Shown: positions 1 to 9,513, counted from the stretch's first letter. The stretch is 61,983 bases of DNA from an uncultured Alistipes sp. (GCA_900546065.1 URBK01000017.1:1-61983); one strand, 5' to 3'. Made by a program: numbers and translations. Notes: a model not told the origin generated them from the letters alone.

Positions 1-54
1 AGAGGACGTTTAGACGCAAGAAGGACGCTGAAGAGCTTAGTTGCGGATTTGAGG
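1..54 (+). repeat. Terminal inverted repeat, left copy
   Basis: The first 54 bases are an exact reverse complement of positions 61929-61982 at the other end of the window. Homology stops after base 54: this side continues with an A-rich run, the other side with the dapA downstream sequence. Two reading frames through it are open for about 20 to 35 codons, but no protein was recognised. A repeat at both ends of a contig usually means assembly stopped at a multicopy sequence, so it need not be a real element end. Confidence 0.85.
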
Positions 55-109
55 AAAAAATAAAAAAATCCGTAAATTTGTTCTCGTACAACCCTAAAAC
101 ACTACCCTT

Positions 110-1159
110 ATGAAGAACCTTATGCGCATCGGCATCGTCGTTCTGGCCGCCATGACGGCAGTCGGGTGCTGCGGCAACCGTTACGACGAACCCTTTTTCA
201 CCACACGCGGAATAGTCCTCTCGTGGGATGACGTCAAGGCTCCCGACCGTCTCGACTGGGTGGCCATGGCAGACAGCGCCCATGTAAATACCCTCAGCAT
301 ATATTGCAGCGAGGCGACAAAACAGACACCCGAATACCGCGATTTCATTGACCGCTGCGCCGAGAAAGGCATAGCTATTGAGTTTCAGGAGCACGCCATG
401 GCTGAACTCCTGCCGCGTGCGATATATGACGAGCATCCGGAATATTTCCGTATGGATGAGCAGGGAAACCGCGTGAACGACTACAACTGCTGCCCTTCGT
501 CGCAGGAGGCGCTGGAGATAATCGCCCGCAACGCCAAGGCCCGCGCCGAGAAATATCCCCCGACAAATCACAAATATTATTTCTGGCTCGATGACGGCGG
601 CAACAAGTGTTTCTGCGACAAGTGCCGCGATCTGAACGACAGCGATCAGGCCCTTCTGATCGAGAACCGTATAATCGAGGCGCTGCGCGAGGTTGATGAC
701 AAGGCCATGCTGGCACACCTGTCGTACCAGAATACGCTCGTGCCTCCGGCCAAAGTAAAGCCCGCCGAGGGTGTATTTCTGGAGTTCGCGCCATTCTTCC
801 GCACATGGGAGCAGCCGCTCGACGAGCGCGAGGCCCAACGTGCCGGCATGCAGATCACACACGGAGAGTATCTGGATGCTCTGGAGGCCAACCTTAAGGT
901 CTTCCCCGCCGAAACGGCACAGGTGCTGGAGTATTGGATGGACATATCGCTTGTGAGCGACTGGAAGAAACCGGCCAGAGAGCTGACATGGCACGGTGAC
1001 GTATTCCGTTCGGATATTGCCACATACGCACGCCTTGGCATAAGGAACATCACGGCCTATGCCATATATCTCGATGCCGACTATGTGGATGCCTTCCACG
1101 ACGTATCGTTCGTATACGACTACGGCAAGGTGCTGTGGGAGTATCGGCCCGAAAAATAA
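110..1159 (+). CDS. Secreted DUF4838-type lipoprotein, glycosidase-like
   Basis: A 349-residue exported protein. A short hydrophobic N-terminus ends in the lipobox AVGC (Cys20), so it should be lipid-anchored in the envelope. The body resembles the DUF4838 family, which is related to TIM-barrel glycoside hydrolases; the family-typical Cys-rich motif CFCDKC lies near residue 167, just after WLDDGG. The substrate cannot be told from sequence. ATG 110 is used; ATG 122 in the same frame would leave a shorter but still workable signal peptide. The gene stands alone: a strong hairpin follows it and the next gene is convergent. Confidence 0.7.
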   Translation: MKNLMRIGIVVLAAMTAVGCCGNRYDEPFFTTRGIVLSWDDVKAPDRLDWVAMADSAHVNTLSIYCSEATKQTPEYRDFIDRCAEKGIAIEFQEHAMAELLPRAIYDEHPEYFRMDEQGNRVNDYNCCPSSQEALEIIARNAKARAEKYPPTNHKYYFWLDDGGNKCFCDKCRDLNDSDQALLIENRIIEALREVDDKAMLAHLSYQNTLVPPAKVKPAEGVFLEFAPFFRTWEQPLDEREAQRAGMQITHGEYLDALEANLKVFPAETAQVLEYWMDISLVSDWKKPARELTWHGDVFRSDIATYARLGIRNITAYAIYLDADYVDAFHDVSFVYDYGKVLWEYRPEK

Positions 1160-1224
1160 TCTTTATGGGGATTATCGCAAGCAGGCTGCAGAATCGCAAC
1201 TGAAACATCTATTTATAAAAACGG

Positions 1225-1260
1225 AAATTGGCAGGCGCATATCCTGCCAATTTTCATTTT
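1225..1260 (+). terminator. Intrinsic terminator after the DUF4838 gene
   Basis: Perfect 11-bp stem (1225-1235 with 1243-1253), 7-nt loop, followed by a T-rich tail. Confidence 0.85.
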
Positions 1261-1361
1261 ATGTCAGGATGCTATGCCATGCGGTCTCGAATAAAAAATT
1301 TATCCGCTTCAACGGCGGACACACGGCAAACCGTCTACTCCAAACGAAGCATTAACAATAC

Positions 1362-1383
1362 GGCTCAGCCTAAATGCTGAGCC
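1362..1383. other. Isolated 8-bp hairpin between convergent genes
   Basis: GGCTCAGC (1362-1369) pairs with GCTGAGCC (1376-1383) around a 6-nt loop. There is no T-run on either side, so it is not a typical intrinsic terminator. It lies in the 383-bp gap between two convergent genes, which otherwise holds only their two terminators. Confidence 0.4.
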
Positions 1384-1490
1384 AACGGCCTTTACCGTGC
1401 CGCAACAAAAACGACAGCGACACAAAACCGGAATCATATAATTACGGTCTCTTATCTAAAAACTCCGCCGACCGCTTTTGGTGTCAACAC

Positions 1491-1520
1491 AAAAAACGCC
1501 CGCCAAACGAATGACGGGCG
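1491..1520 (-). terminator. Intrinsic terminator of the mscS-DUF5606 unit
   Basis: On the minus strand CGCCCG (1520-1515) pairs with CGGGCG (1502-1497), followed by six T residues (1496-1491). It lies 23 nt past the DUF5606 stop. Confidence 0.8.
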
Positions 1521-1542
1521 CATACATTCTACATAATGGATC

Positions 1543-1980
1543 CTATTCGGCCTTCGTCTCACCCGGCTCCTGCCCGGCGGTGTTGTCATCGGCAACCTTG
1601 AACTCCGTAAAGCCTGCCCCAACGAGAATATTGAACCACGACAGGGCCTTCTTCATATCCGACACATGTACGCGGTCACGGTCGTAGTCGGGCACGATCT
1701 CGGCAAAATATGCCTTTATACGTTCGGGCGTCTCCTTGTGCGAAAGCCCCTCCTTACCGCCCGTATGGGCATACATACGTGTAAAGACCTCGGCCAGAGG
1801 TATGTCCTCACCCTCGGTGAACATCGATATATCCGACAGTGCGCTCACGCGAGCCGAACCCGAGGCATTCAGACGCTTGCCGTCCGAAAGCGACTCGACG
1901 ATTATGCCGCGCGTAGACTGCGCCACATACTTGTAGAGGCCCGGCATACCCGATATGGCCAGAATATCCTTAAATTCCAT
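1543..1980 (-). CDS. DUF5606 family protein
   Basis: A 145-residue cytoplasmic protein starting MEFKDILAISG. The N-terminal half (GMPGLYKYVAQSTRGIIVE, then a region around SALSDISMF) matches the DUF5606 family found across Bacteroidetes; its biochemical role is not established. There is no signal peptide or membrane segment. The C-terminus is an acidic, probably disordered tail ending ETKAE. It starts 51 bp downstream of mscS on the same strand with no terminator between, so the two are probably co-transcribed and share the terminator at 1491-1520. Confidence 0.8.
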   Translation of the reverse strand: MEFKDILAISGMPGLYKYVAQSTRGIIVESLSDGKRLNASGSARVSALSDISMFTEGEDIPLAEVFTRMYAHTGGKEGLSHKETPERIKAYFAEIVPDYDRDRVHVSDMKKALSWFNILVGAGFTEFKVADDNTAGQEPGETKAE

Positions 1981-2031
1981 AATTTTGAAGTTTTAGATGA
2001 ATTATATGCATTAAAACAAAATCTTTTCCGT

Positions 2032-2958
2032 TCAATCCTCCTTCGACAGATGCACATCGAGCTGCGGGAAGGGAAAGTGCGCCCCATGATCGGGCAGTTC
2101 CTTGTAGAAAGCCTCCATCACGCTGTCCAGTACATCCCAATAGTCGGCATTGAGCACCCACGCACGCGCCTCGATCACAACGGCGCTGTCGCCCAAGTTG
2201 TCGATGCGCACATACATCGCGGGATCATCCAGTACGCGTTTGTCACGCCGCATGATGCGCATCATCGCCTCGCGGATCATATCGTAGTCGTCCCCGTAGG
2301 CAACGGATATCTTCCAGCTGCATCGGCGCTTGTCGGCTGCCGAGTAGTTGTTTATGATTGATGTCGAGATGGTATTGTTTGGGATGTATATTGTCTGTTT
2401 GTCGGTAGTCGTGACGGTCGTGGTAAAGAGGCGTATTGCCTGTACGGTACCCTTTACGCCCTGCGCCTCGATATAGTCGCCAACCTTGTATGGCCGCAGC
2501 ACGAGAATCATAACGCCGCCGGCAAAGTTCTGCAGCGTACCGCTCAAGGCCATGCCTATGGCAAGACCCATCGATGCAAGTATGGCCACGAACGAGGCCG
2601 AGTCCACACCCAGCACCGACACTATCACTACAATAAGGATGATATATCCGCACGTGCGTATCAACGTCAGCAGGAAACTGTGGAGTGAGATCTCGGTTCC
2701 GCGGCGCGTCATTATGCGATCGAACATCCTCACCACACGTCCCAGCAGCCAACGCCCGACATAATATATGGCCAGAGCGATGCAAACCTTGATTGCGGTC
2801 CACACCAGCCAAGAAACGATGTCATGTACAATGGACTGAGCATTCAGATCAGCCAGATTCTTCACCATCTCGACAAAACGTGCCTTCTGCACGCTGTCCG
2901 GCAAGATCAGATTCTCGATAGGCTCCTCGGCCTGCGCTTGTATCAAAAGCTTCAACAT
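2032..2958 (-). CDS. mscS: Small-conductance mechanosensitive channel (MscS)
   Basis: A 308-residue inner-membrane channel that releases solutes during hypo-osmotic shock. Three hydrophobic segments lie at about residues 47-72, 92-115 and 120-150. The pore-lining helix is rich in small residues (GLAIGMALSGTLQNFAGG) and is followed by the conserved beta-domain entry LRPYKVGDYIEAQG. The start is ATG 2958 rather than an upstream ATG at 3024, because a -7 box (2982-2989, minus) lies between them. The length is normal for the short MscS class. Upstream is a divergent lipoprotein gene; downstream is DUF5606. Confidence 0.93.
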   Translation of the reverse strand: MLKLLIQAQAEEPIENLILPDSVQKARFVEMVKNLADLNAQSIVHDIVSWLVWTAIKVCIALAIYYVGRWLLGRVVRMFDRIMTRRGTEISLHSFLLTLIRTCGYIILIVVIVSVLGVDSASFVAILASMGLAIGMALSGTLQNFAGGVMILVLRPYKVGDYIEAQGVKGTVQAIRLFTTTVTTTDKQTIYIPNNTISTSIINNYSAADKRRCSWKISVAYGDDYDMIREAMMRIMRRDKRVLDDPAMYVRIDNLGDSAVVIEARAWVLNADYWDVLDSVMEAFYKELPDHGAHFPFPQLDVHLSKED

Positions 2959-2981
2959 GGCGATAATATCTCTATGGAACA

Positions 2982-2989
2982 CAAAAGTA
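2982..2989 (-). promoter_or_regulatory. -7 box TACTTTTG for mscS
   Basis: Matches the Bacteroidetes TAnnTTTG element and lies 24 nt upstream of the mscS ATG. It decides the mscS start. Confidence 0.65.
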
Positions 2990-3011
2990 CACATTTTTCC
3001 CGAAAAACCGC

Positions 3012-3019
3012 TATCTTTG
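3012..3019 (+). promoter_or_regulatory. -7 box TATCTTTG for the DUF5689 pair
   Basis: A consensus box ending only 5 nt before the ATG at 3025. Transcription would begin at or next to the start codon, suggesting a leaderless mRNA. It forms a divergent promoter pair with the mscS box. Confidence 0.6.
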
Positions 3020-3024
3020 TTCAC

Positions 3025-3852
3025 ATGCGGGTCTCAATCACACATACGGTCAAATGGCGTGCTCTGCTATGCATTACGGCCGCCTTAACTGCAGCCGCCA
3101 TTGTCGGGTGCCGCAAGTTCGACGAGCCGACTCCCACCCCTGCACCTCCTGCAGCCGTCACCATGTCCTTGGCCGACCTGCACGATCTCTGCCGCGACGC
3201 CACGCTCGAGATAGACGAGCAGATCGTCGTCGGAGGATACGTTACATCGAGCGACGCCGCATCCAATTTCTACAAGACATTCACCATCGAGGATGCCTCG
3301 GGCGGCGCCGAGATCATGGCCGGCATTACGGGCCTGCACAACATCTACCCCGAAGGGTATTACATCACCGTATCGCTGAGCGGGTGCGCCGCGGGCGAAC
3401 ATTACGGCGTCATGCAGATAGGTCTGGCGCCCGAATCATACGACTACTACCCCACGGCATACTTCTCGGCCCGCGCCGTCATCGACCGCCACGTCATGCG
3501 CAGCGACGTGCGGCATGAGGTTGCGCCAAGGCCCGTCACAATCGAAGAGATGCACACCGACATGTGCGGATGTCTGGTCTCGGCAGGAGGCCTGAGATGC
3601 GTAACCTCGAAGCTATTCCACGATACGTGGGAGGCAAACCCCGACGGCACGTGGCACGGCTACAACTTCTTTGCCGACGCCGCGGGCAACGTCATTGCCG
3701 TCTACACCTCCGACTATGCCGACTACGCTTCGCACGCCGTCCCCTCCGGCAATGTCGCCATAAAGGGTATCTTGCAACGCGGCAAGATCGGCGGCGGGGA
3801 GTATTTCATGATAAAGATGCGCGATGAGACCGACTGTACGCCTCTTGACTGA
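3025..3852 (+). CDS. DUF5689 lipoprotein, first of an overlapping pair
   Basis: A 275-residue exported protein. The signal peptide ends in lipobox IVGC (Cys29), followed by a Pro-rich linker (PTPTPAPPAA). Residues from about 50 resemble DUF5689: an N-terminal leucine-containing helix, an acidic segment, GGYVTSSDAASNFYKTFTI, then a beta-rich body. This is an OB-like fold family of Bacteroidetes surface proteins with no assigned reaction. ATG 3025 is required because it gives the complete signal peptide. Its 3' end overlaps the next gene by 29 bp, so translation is probably coupled. Confidence 0.75.
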   Translation: MRVSITHTVKWRALLCITAALTAAAIVGCRKFDEPTPTPAPPAAVTMSLADLHDLCRDATLEIDEQIVVGGYVTSSDAASNFYKTFTIEDASGGAEIMAGITGLHNIYPEGYYITVSLSGCAAGEHYGVMQIGLAPESYDYYPTAYFSARAVIDRHVMRSDVRHEVAPRPVTIEEMHTDMCGCLVSAGGLRCVTSKLFHDTWEANPDGTWHGYNFFADAAGNVIAVYTSDYADYASHAVPSGNVAIKGILQRGKIGGGEYFMIKMRDETDCTPLD

Positions 3853-4627
3853 AATCGCAGCGGCCGTAATGGCCCTTGCATGCTGCGCCTGCACAAAGTC
3901 AGTCCCCGACTACGACGACGACCCGCGCGGCACGGTCTCGATCGCCCACCTAAAGACATTATGCACATCCGAGTCGGTTGTCATAACCGACGACATAGCC
4001 ATAACGGGCCACATCGCGGCCAACGACCTCTATGGCGAATACTCCCGCACAATAGTTCTGTGTGACGACTCGGGCGGCATAGAGATCGCCGTAGACTCAC
4101 GCCGCACGGCCGAGACGTTCCCCATAGCCGCACGCCTGACCGTACACTGCACCTCGCTGGCACTCGGCGACTACGGCGGCCGCGTGATGCTCGGCGCCGC
4201 ACCTACGGCACAATATACGGTCGACCGCATTTCAGAAAGTGATTTTGCACGCTACTTCCTTCTGGATACGGCATCGGCACAGGCCGTAGATCCCGTACGC
4301 ATAACCATTCCCGAGGCAAGACCCGAGCTTGTCGGCTCGTTGGTGCAGATCGACGACGTGACATTCGGCAGCGAGGCCGACCTTGCGTGGTGCGAAACCG
4401 ACCCGGCAACGGGCGACCACATCGACACCGAGCGTACCGCAACCGACCGTGCGGGCAGGACTCTGGTTGTACGCACAATATCCCAATGCGAATACCGCGA
4501 CGAAAAAATCCCCGCAGGATACGGAACCCTGCGGGGAATATTGGAATACTTCAACGGCGAATACTCGCTGCGCATAACCAACCATCAGATACTTTTCCCA
4601 TCCGACGGTGCCATGCCCCAACCTTGA
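3824..4627 (+). CDS. DUF5689 lipoprotein, second of an overlapping pair
   Basis: A 267-residue exported protein. Its start overlaps the previous DUF5689 gene by 29 bp in another frame. The lipobox CCAC ends the signal peptide near residue 23. The DUF5689 signature is clear: IAHLKTLC, then ITDDIAITGHIAANDLYGEY, then TIVLCDDSGGIEIAVDS. It is diverged from its neighbour, so this is an old duplication rather than a recent one. No catalytic residues are evident; both proteins may bind a ligand at the cell surface. The gene is convergent with obg, with only 4 bp between stop codons, and obg's terminator lies antisense inside this coding region. Confidence 0.75.
   Translation: MRPTVRLLTEIAAAVMALACCACTKSVPDYDDDPRGTVSIAHLKTLCTSESVVITDDIAITGHIAANDLYGEYSRTIVLCDDSGGIEIAVDSRRTAETFPIAARLTVHCTSLALGDYGGRVMLGAAPTAQYTVDRISESDFARYFLLDTASAQAVDPVRITIPEARPELVGSLVQIDDVTFGSEADLAWCETDPATGDHIDTERTATDRAGRTLVVRTISQCEYRDEKIPAGYGTLRGILEYFNGEYSLRITNHQILFPSDGAMPQP
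4503..4536 (-). terminator. obg terminator located antisense inside a DUF5689 gene
   Basis: On the minus strand CCCCGCAGG (4536-4528) pairs with CCTGCGGGG (4518-4510) across a 9-nt loop, followed by A and six T residues down to about 4503. This is a canonical intrinsic terminator about 95 nt past the obg stop, within the coding region of the convergent gene. Confidence 0.8.
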
Positions 4628-4631
4628 GACC

Positions 4632-5645
4632 CTACTTCTGCAACGCCTCCCAAAGCATATCCTTCAGACGGGCGATATTGAGTCCCGTAACCGAGGAAAT
4701 GAATATCGTAGGGATACCTTCCGGCAGGTGAGGCTGCATCTGGCGCATCAAATCCTCATCCAGCATATCGCACTTCGTAACGGCCAGCAGACGCTGTTTG
4801 TCCAACAGTTCGGGGTTATACTGCGTAAGCTCGCCCAGCAACACCTCGTAGTCGCGCGCCACGTCGTCGCTGTCGGCCGGAACCATGAACAGCAGCACCG
4901 AATTACGCTCGATGTGCCGCAGGAAACGTGTTCCGAGGCCGCGTCCCTCATGCGCCCCCTCAATGATACCCGGGATATCGGCCATGACGAACGACTTGTG
5001 GTCCCGCACCTCGACAATGCCCAGATTGGGTTCGAGCGTAGTGAAGGCATAGTCGGCAATCTTGGGTTTGGCGGCCGACACCACCGACAGCAGCGTACTC
5101 TTTCCGGCATTCGGGAACCCGACAAGGCCCACGTCGGCCAACACCTTCAATTCAAGGATAAAGGCACCCTCGTCACCCTCCTCGCCCGGTTGGGCGTAAC
5201 GCGGCGCCTGATTCGTCGCGCTCTTGAAGTGCCAGTTACCCAGACCTCCACGGCCACCCTTGAGCAGAACCAGACGCTCGCCATCCTCGGTCACCTCACC
5301 GACATACTCGTTCGTGACCGTACCATCCTCATGCTCCACGACACGGCGCGCAACCGTACCCAGCGGCACCGGAATGACTATATCGCGTGCGTCCTTGCCC
5401 GTAGAGCGTGCGCCGTGACCACATTCGCCATCCTCGGCAAACTGGTGACGCTGGTATTTGAGGTGTATGAGCGTCCAATACTGACGGTCGCCCTGAAGCA
5501 CTATGCTGCCGCCCTTGCCGCCGTCGCCGCCGTCAGGGCCGCCGAAGGCGACGAACTTCTCACGCCGGAAGTGGCACGAGCCGGCCCCGCCGTGGCCCGA
5601 ACGGGCAAATATCTTCACGTAATCGACAAAATTCGATCCTGCCAT
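4632..5645 (-). CDS. obg: Obg family GTPase (CgtA)
   Basis: A 337-residue GTPase of the TRAFAC class that binds the 50S subunit during late assembly and responds to ppGpp. The N-terminal Obg fold carries its Gly-rich loops ([30 protein letters not shown]). The G domain has G1 GFPNAGKST near residue 167, G3 DIPGI and G4 TKCD. The start is ATG 5645 ([13 protein letters not shown]); open frame continues upstream but carries no conserved sequence. No C-terminal OCT extension is present, as is common in this phylum. Its 3' end converges on the DUF5689 gene. Confidence 0.96.
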   Translation of the reverse strand: MAGSNFVDYVKIFARSGHGGAGSCHFRREKFVAFGGPDGGDGGKGGSIVLQGDRQYWTLIHLKYQRHQFAEDGECGHGARSTGKDARDIVIPVPLGTVARRVVEHEDGTVTNEYVGEVTEDGERLVLLKGGRGGLGNWHFKSATNQAPRYAQPGEEGDEGAFILELKVLADVGLVGFPNAGKSTLLSVVSAAKPKIADYAFTTLEPNLGIVEVRDHKSFVMADIPGIIEGAHEGRGLGTRFLRHIERNSVLLFMVPADSDDVARDYEVLLGELTQYNPELLDKQRLLAVTKCDMLDEDLMRQMQPHLPEGIPTIFISSVTGLNIARLKDMLWEALQK

Positions 5646-5750
5646 AATCTTGTGTTTAATAGGATTCCGACCGTACACCTTCACGCAACGATCGGACCAC
5701 AAAGATAACTTCTTCGCGTCAAACGACCAAATCGGGCACTTTACGCCGCA

Positions 5751-5778
5751 AAAAAAACGGAGCGACACGCGCTCCGTT
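5751..5778 (-). terminator. Intrinsic terminator of ald
   Basis: Minus-strand AACGGAGCG (5778-5770) pairs with CGCTCCGTT (5764-5756), followed by a run of T residues. It separates ald from obg. Confidence 0.85.
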
Positions 5779-5806
5779 GCAAAAGTAACCAAATACAAAA
5801 AACATA

Positions 5807-6919
5807 TCACAACCCGACCGGCTCGTAAGGCAGACCCCATGCCTCGGCGACGCCGCGGTATGTAACCTTGCCTTCGACAACGTTCAGGCCACGATATAGC
5901 TCCATGCTCTCACGGCATGCTCTCTTCCAACCCTTGTCGGCCAGCTGCACGGCATAGGGCAGCGTGGCGTTCGTAAGTGCCGCCGTCGACGTACACGGCA
6001 CGGCACCCGGTATGTTCGCCACGGCGTAGTGAAGCACGCCGTCGACGTAATATGTAGGATTCTCGTGTGTGGTCGGGTGCGACGTTTCACAACATCCACC
6101 CTGATCTATGGCCACGTCGACAATGACCGCGCCGCGTTTCATCGTGCGCACCATCTCCGCCGTAACCAGCTTGGGAGCAGAAGCTCCGGGTATGAGTACC
6201 GACCCTATGACCAGATCGGCCGTACGAACCTCCTCACTGAGATTGTACCTGTTCGACATGAGCGTATGCACGTTCGCCGGCATCACATCCGCCAAATATG
6301 CCAGACGCGGCAGCGAGATATCGCATATCGTCACATCGGCACCCATGCCTGCCGCCACGCGGGCCGCAGCCGTACCGACGACACCGCCTCCTATAACCAG
6401 CACCTTCGCCGGCTTGACGCCCGGGACGCCGCCCAGAAGTATACCGCGGACGCCGCGCGGACGCTCCAGATAGTAGGCACCCTCCTGTACGGCCATACGC
6501 CCCGCGACCTCCGACATGGGAACAAGCAGCGGAAGCGTACCGTCGTCGCGCGCAACGGTCTCGTAGGCGCAGCAGATGGCGCCCGAATCGATCATGGCAC
6601 GCGTCAGGGGTTCACAACTTGCAAAATGGAAATAAGTGAAGAGCAACTGACCTTGGCGTACGAGCGAATACTCGGGCTCGATCGGCTCCTTTACCTTCAT
6701 GATCATCTCGGCCGCAACATATACCTGCTCGATCGAGGGAAGAATCTTAACACCGGCAGCGACGTAATCCTCATCCGAAAAACCGCTGTTTTCTCCGGCC
6801 GAAGCCTGCACATATACCGTGTGTCCGCGCCCCGCAAGTTCGTGGGCGCCGGCCGGCGTAAGAGCAACTCGATTCTCGTTGTTCTTGATCTCCTTAGGAA
6901 CACCAATAATCATACTCAT
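5807..6919 (-). CDS. ald: Alanine dehydrogenase
   Basis: A 370-residue NAD-dependent enzyme that interconverts L-alanine and pyruvate plus ammonia. It begins [20 protein letters not shown], the family N-terminus. The substrate lysine is in KVKEP (Lys77) and the catalytic histidine in FTYFHFA (about His98). The nucleotide-binding stretch [19 protein letters not shown] is near residue 172, and the catalytic aspartate is in DVAIDQGG. Length is typical for Ald. ATG 6919 and ATG 6913 are both possible starts. A -7 box at 6942-6949 gives a leader of about 17 nt, and its own terminator makes it monocistronic. Confidence 0.95.
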   Translation of the reverse strand: MSMIIGVPKEIKNNENRVALTPAGAHELAGRGHTVYVQASAGENSGFSDEDYVAAGVKILPSIEQVYVAAEMIMKVKEPIEPEYSLVRQGQLLFTYFHFASCEPLTRAMIDSGAICCAYETVARDDGTLPLLVPMSEVAGRMAVQEGAYYLERPRGVRGILLGGVPGVKPAKVLVIGGGVVGTAAARVAAGMGADVTICDISLPRLAYLADVMPANVHTLMSNRYNLSEEVRTADLVIGSVLIPGASAPKLVTAEMVRTMKRGAVIVDVAIDQGGCCETSHPTTHENPTYYVDGVLHYAVANIPGAVPCTSTAALTNATLPYAVQLADKGWKRACRESMELYRGLNVVEGKVTYRGVAEAWGLPYEPVGL

Positions 6920-6941
6920 TAAATTAACTTGTCCAGTCCTA

Positions 6942-6949
6942 CAAATATA
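6942..6949 (-). promoter_or_regulatory. -7 box TATATTTG for ald
   Basis: Consensus -7 element on the minus strand. A TTG lies 19 nt further upstream, matching the Bacteroidetes -33 element and spacing. Confidence 0.75.
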
Positions 6950-7002
6950 AACATTTTTTCGACATAAGCAAAACGAGCATGCGGTTTTTCAAATAACGGC
7001 AC

Positions 7003-9444
7003 TCAGAATTTCCACGACACCACACAATAATATGTTCTGGGATAGGAATATGTTATTATATCGGGCAGAGGTCTGTAAACATTTTGCGAACCGGCCGTAT
7101 AACGTCTCAGCCGCGAGGACTCATACCCGCCGTAGACCGTATCGCGACTGCCCAGCAGATTGCGCACCGAGAGTGTCACCACAACCCTTCCGCGATGCGT
7201 ATAGAACCACTTTGAGACCGAGGCGTCGACCGTCATGGCATCGTTCAGCCGCCGCTGCGACATGAATTCGTCAAAGATCTCCTCCGACACCGAAGCCTGA
7301 CGGGCCACACGCTCCGTACGCCGCACGAACGACGGATCGACATACCGCGCCGCAGCAGCATGCGCACCGCACGAGACGGCCCAGCCGCGATAGTCGAGAT
7401 ATGTCAGTTCGGCCGTGGCGCACAACTGCGGCGCTCCTCCCACCACACAGTCACCCATATAGCTCTCGGAGCCGATGCTCACCTCGGCATTGTCCCTGTC
7501 CGAATAGTGCGACACCGACGGGTTGTCGGCATAACGGTAACGCGCCGCCGTCATGCCGAAGGCTCCGCGCAGACGCTCCGTGAAACGTACCTCGGCCGCA
7601 GCCTCCACGCCGTAGCGCAGAATACCGATACCGGCGACATCTACGTCGCAATAGAGGTACGAAAGATCGTCGTATGCGCGCATCGTACGCCGGCCGTCGC
7701 GCGTACGCGATGCAAACAACGTCAACGACACATCCGCCGCGGCCGAGGTGAAACGATACGCAGCCTCCGCCGCATAGCGTTTTTCGAGTACTGGATTGTC
7801 AACCATGCGGTTGTTGTACTGTGCATTGAGGAACATGTCGTCGGCATCGGGCGCAACCGCCGCCGACATCATCGCCAACGAGAGGTAATGCCTCGGCGAA
7901 AGTGAGTAACCGAGCGAAAACTTAGCCGTATATGGCGTAAATGTCTTCACATCGGAGCGTCCGTACGAACGGTTGCCGGAGAAAAGCTCCTTCTCGTAAT
8001 ACCCGCGGCGGAAGATCTGCGCGCCCGCCGCCTCAAGTCCTAACTCCGCAAGCCAGCGGTCGCTGCGATACTCCAGACGAGCCTGCAAGGCTGCCCAACG
8101 CTCCGTCAAAGCATAGTCGTAGGCAAAGCGGTCTCCCTCGACGATACGTCTGTCTGGATTGCGCAGATCGTTCTGCAACATGTTCGAATAGGTGTCGTCG
8201 TCGGTCAGGAAGTAATCTATATCCTCAAGATAAGCCGCTCCGAGAAGGTCGCGCATGCGTTTGTAGCGCCGCACGTTGTCGTAACGGCCCCTTATGCCGC
8301 AGCCAACAGTCAGTCCTCCTCCGGCATCATACTCCAGCTGAAGCGACACTTCGCCCCGCGCAATACGCTCCACGCGGTCGTCAAAGGCATATACGGCACC
8401 GCGCGGCGACATGGCATTCTCGGCGTACAGCTCCGCCCAATTGATCTGCGTATATCGCCCGTCATTATTCCGCCACGCCTCGGCCACCGCAGCGGCAGCA
8501 TCCGGTGAAGAGAAATAACTCGGCAGATTGCGGTAGTTGTCGGGCATGGGTGTCGCGGCGTCGTACCACCCCAACGTCCCATATTGCCTCTCGCCCCAGT
8601 CGCCGCCTGCCGATATGCGCAACCGCGTCCGCTCCCACGGCGAGGAGGTATATGATGTCATGACGAACGGGACGGCCTCGCGCCGCACGCGCCCGCTGCG
8701 TCGGCGTCCCTGCTGAACGCCCCACGCCGGATTATAGAGACGGTTGCCCGTAAGCGTGAAGGCCTCCTCCGTAGAGCCCGAACGCAAACCTAGCTCCGAG
8801 ACAGTTGCAGCGGCCACAACAGCCCACGTACCGCCCGACTCGAGTTCCTTCGTAAGGCGCAACCCCACATCCGCCGCCGAAGTATATACTCCGTAGACAT
8901 ATAGGTCGTCGCCGCCGCGCCCCGCCACATAGAGCGACATGCTCCACCCTCGGCGCATGAGCATCGACAGGGCCGCACGCCCGCCACCCAGATACCCGCG
9001 GCCGGAGAAGAACACGCCCACGTTTCCACCACCCAGCGGCACGCCTTCCGACGTAGAGAACTCGTCCGAGCCGACCATACCGACTGCAGCCGCCATATCT
9101 CCGGAAAGGCCCGCACGTGCATGTTCCGACAGCCCGAGGCGGCGTACAACCGAAATATTCGCACGACGCATCCCGATGCCATCCACCGTAGCCGGGCGGT
9201 CGGCATAATATACTCCGCGGCGCGAGTAGTCGACATGGAAGAACGAATATTCCGACACGCGCCCGAACAGGTCGTCGCCACGCTGCACGGCACGGTAGAA
9301 GAGCATCGTATCGGTCTCGATACGGCGTTGCGCCACGGCCTCCTGATCCTCCAGCTTATAGAGGTAGTAGTCCTCGCCCTCCTCCTGTGCCGCGGCGGCG
9401 ACACAGCAGAGCGTCATCAATAACGATATTACGATTCCCTTCAT
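7003..9444 (-). CDS. Large outer-membrane beta-barrel, TonB-dependent receptor-like
   Basis: An 813-residue exported protein. The signal peptide is MKGIVISLLMTLCCVAAAAQ, with cleavage likely after AAAQ. The rest alternates aromatic and charged beta strands and ends in the phenylalanine typical of outer-membrane barrels (YYCVVSWKF). Size and strand pattern fit the TonB-dependent receptor barrel, but the N-terminal plug is short or diverged and no TonB box or SusC-type CarboxypepD domain is visible. No SusD partner lies next to it, and no substrate can be inferred. ATG 9444 is chosen because it gives a clean signal peptide; an in-frame ATG at 9489 adds an unlikely N-terminus. Confidence 0.65.
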   Translation of the reverse strand: MKGIVISLLMTLCCVAAAAQEEGEDYYLYKLEDQEAVAQRRIETDTMLFYRAVQRGDDLFGRVSEYSFFHVDYSRRGVYYADRPATVDGIGMRRANISVVRRLGLSEHARAGLSGDMAAAVGMVGSDEFSTSEGVPLGGGNVGVFFSGRGYLGGGRAALSMLMRRGWSMSLYVAGRGGDDLYVYGVYTSAADVGLRLTKELESGGTWAVVAAATVSELGLRSGSTEEAFTLTGNRLYNPAWGVQQGRRRSGRVRREAVPFVMTSYTSSPWERTRLRISAGGDWGERQYGTLGWYDAATPMPDNYRNLPSYFSSPDAAAAVAEAWRNNDGRYTQINWAELYAENAMSPRGAVYAFDDRVERIARGEVSLQLEYDAGGGLTVGCGIRGRYDNVRRYKRMRDLLGAAYLEDIDYFLTDDDTYSNMLQNDLRNPDRRIVEGDRFAYDYALTERWAALQARLEYRSDRWLAELGLEAAGAQIFRRGYYEKELFSGNRSYGRSDVKTFTPYTAKFSLGYSLSPRHYLSLAMMSAAVAPDADDMFLNAQYNNRMVDNPVLEKRYAAEAAYRFTSAAADVSLTLFASRTRDGRRTMRAYDDLSYLYCDVDVAGIGILRYGVEAAAEVRFTERLRGAFGMTAARYRYADNPSVSHYSDRDNAEVSIGSESYMGDCVVGGAPQLCATAELTYLDYRGWAVSCGAHAAAARYVDPSFVRRTERVARQASVSEEIFDEFMSQRRLNDAMTVDASVSKWFYTHRGRVVVTLSVRNLLGSRDTVYGGYESSRLRRYTAGSQNVYRPLPDIITYSYPRTYYCVVSWKF

Positions 9445-9513
9445 ACGACTCATACGACACCGGACATGCGCAGCGGCCAGCCGCCACATGGAAAATTTGT
9501 GTTACGTCATATC

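Noticed and set aside
7003..9444. SusC-type nutrient receptor
   Set aside because: No CarboxypepD-like domain, TonB box or SusD partner is visible, so only a general outer-membrane barrel call is made.
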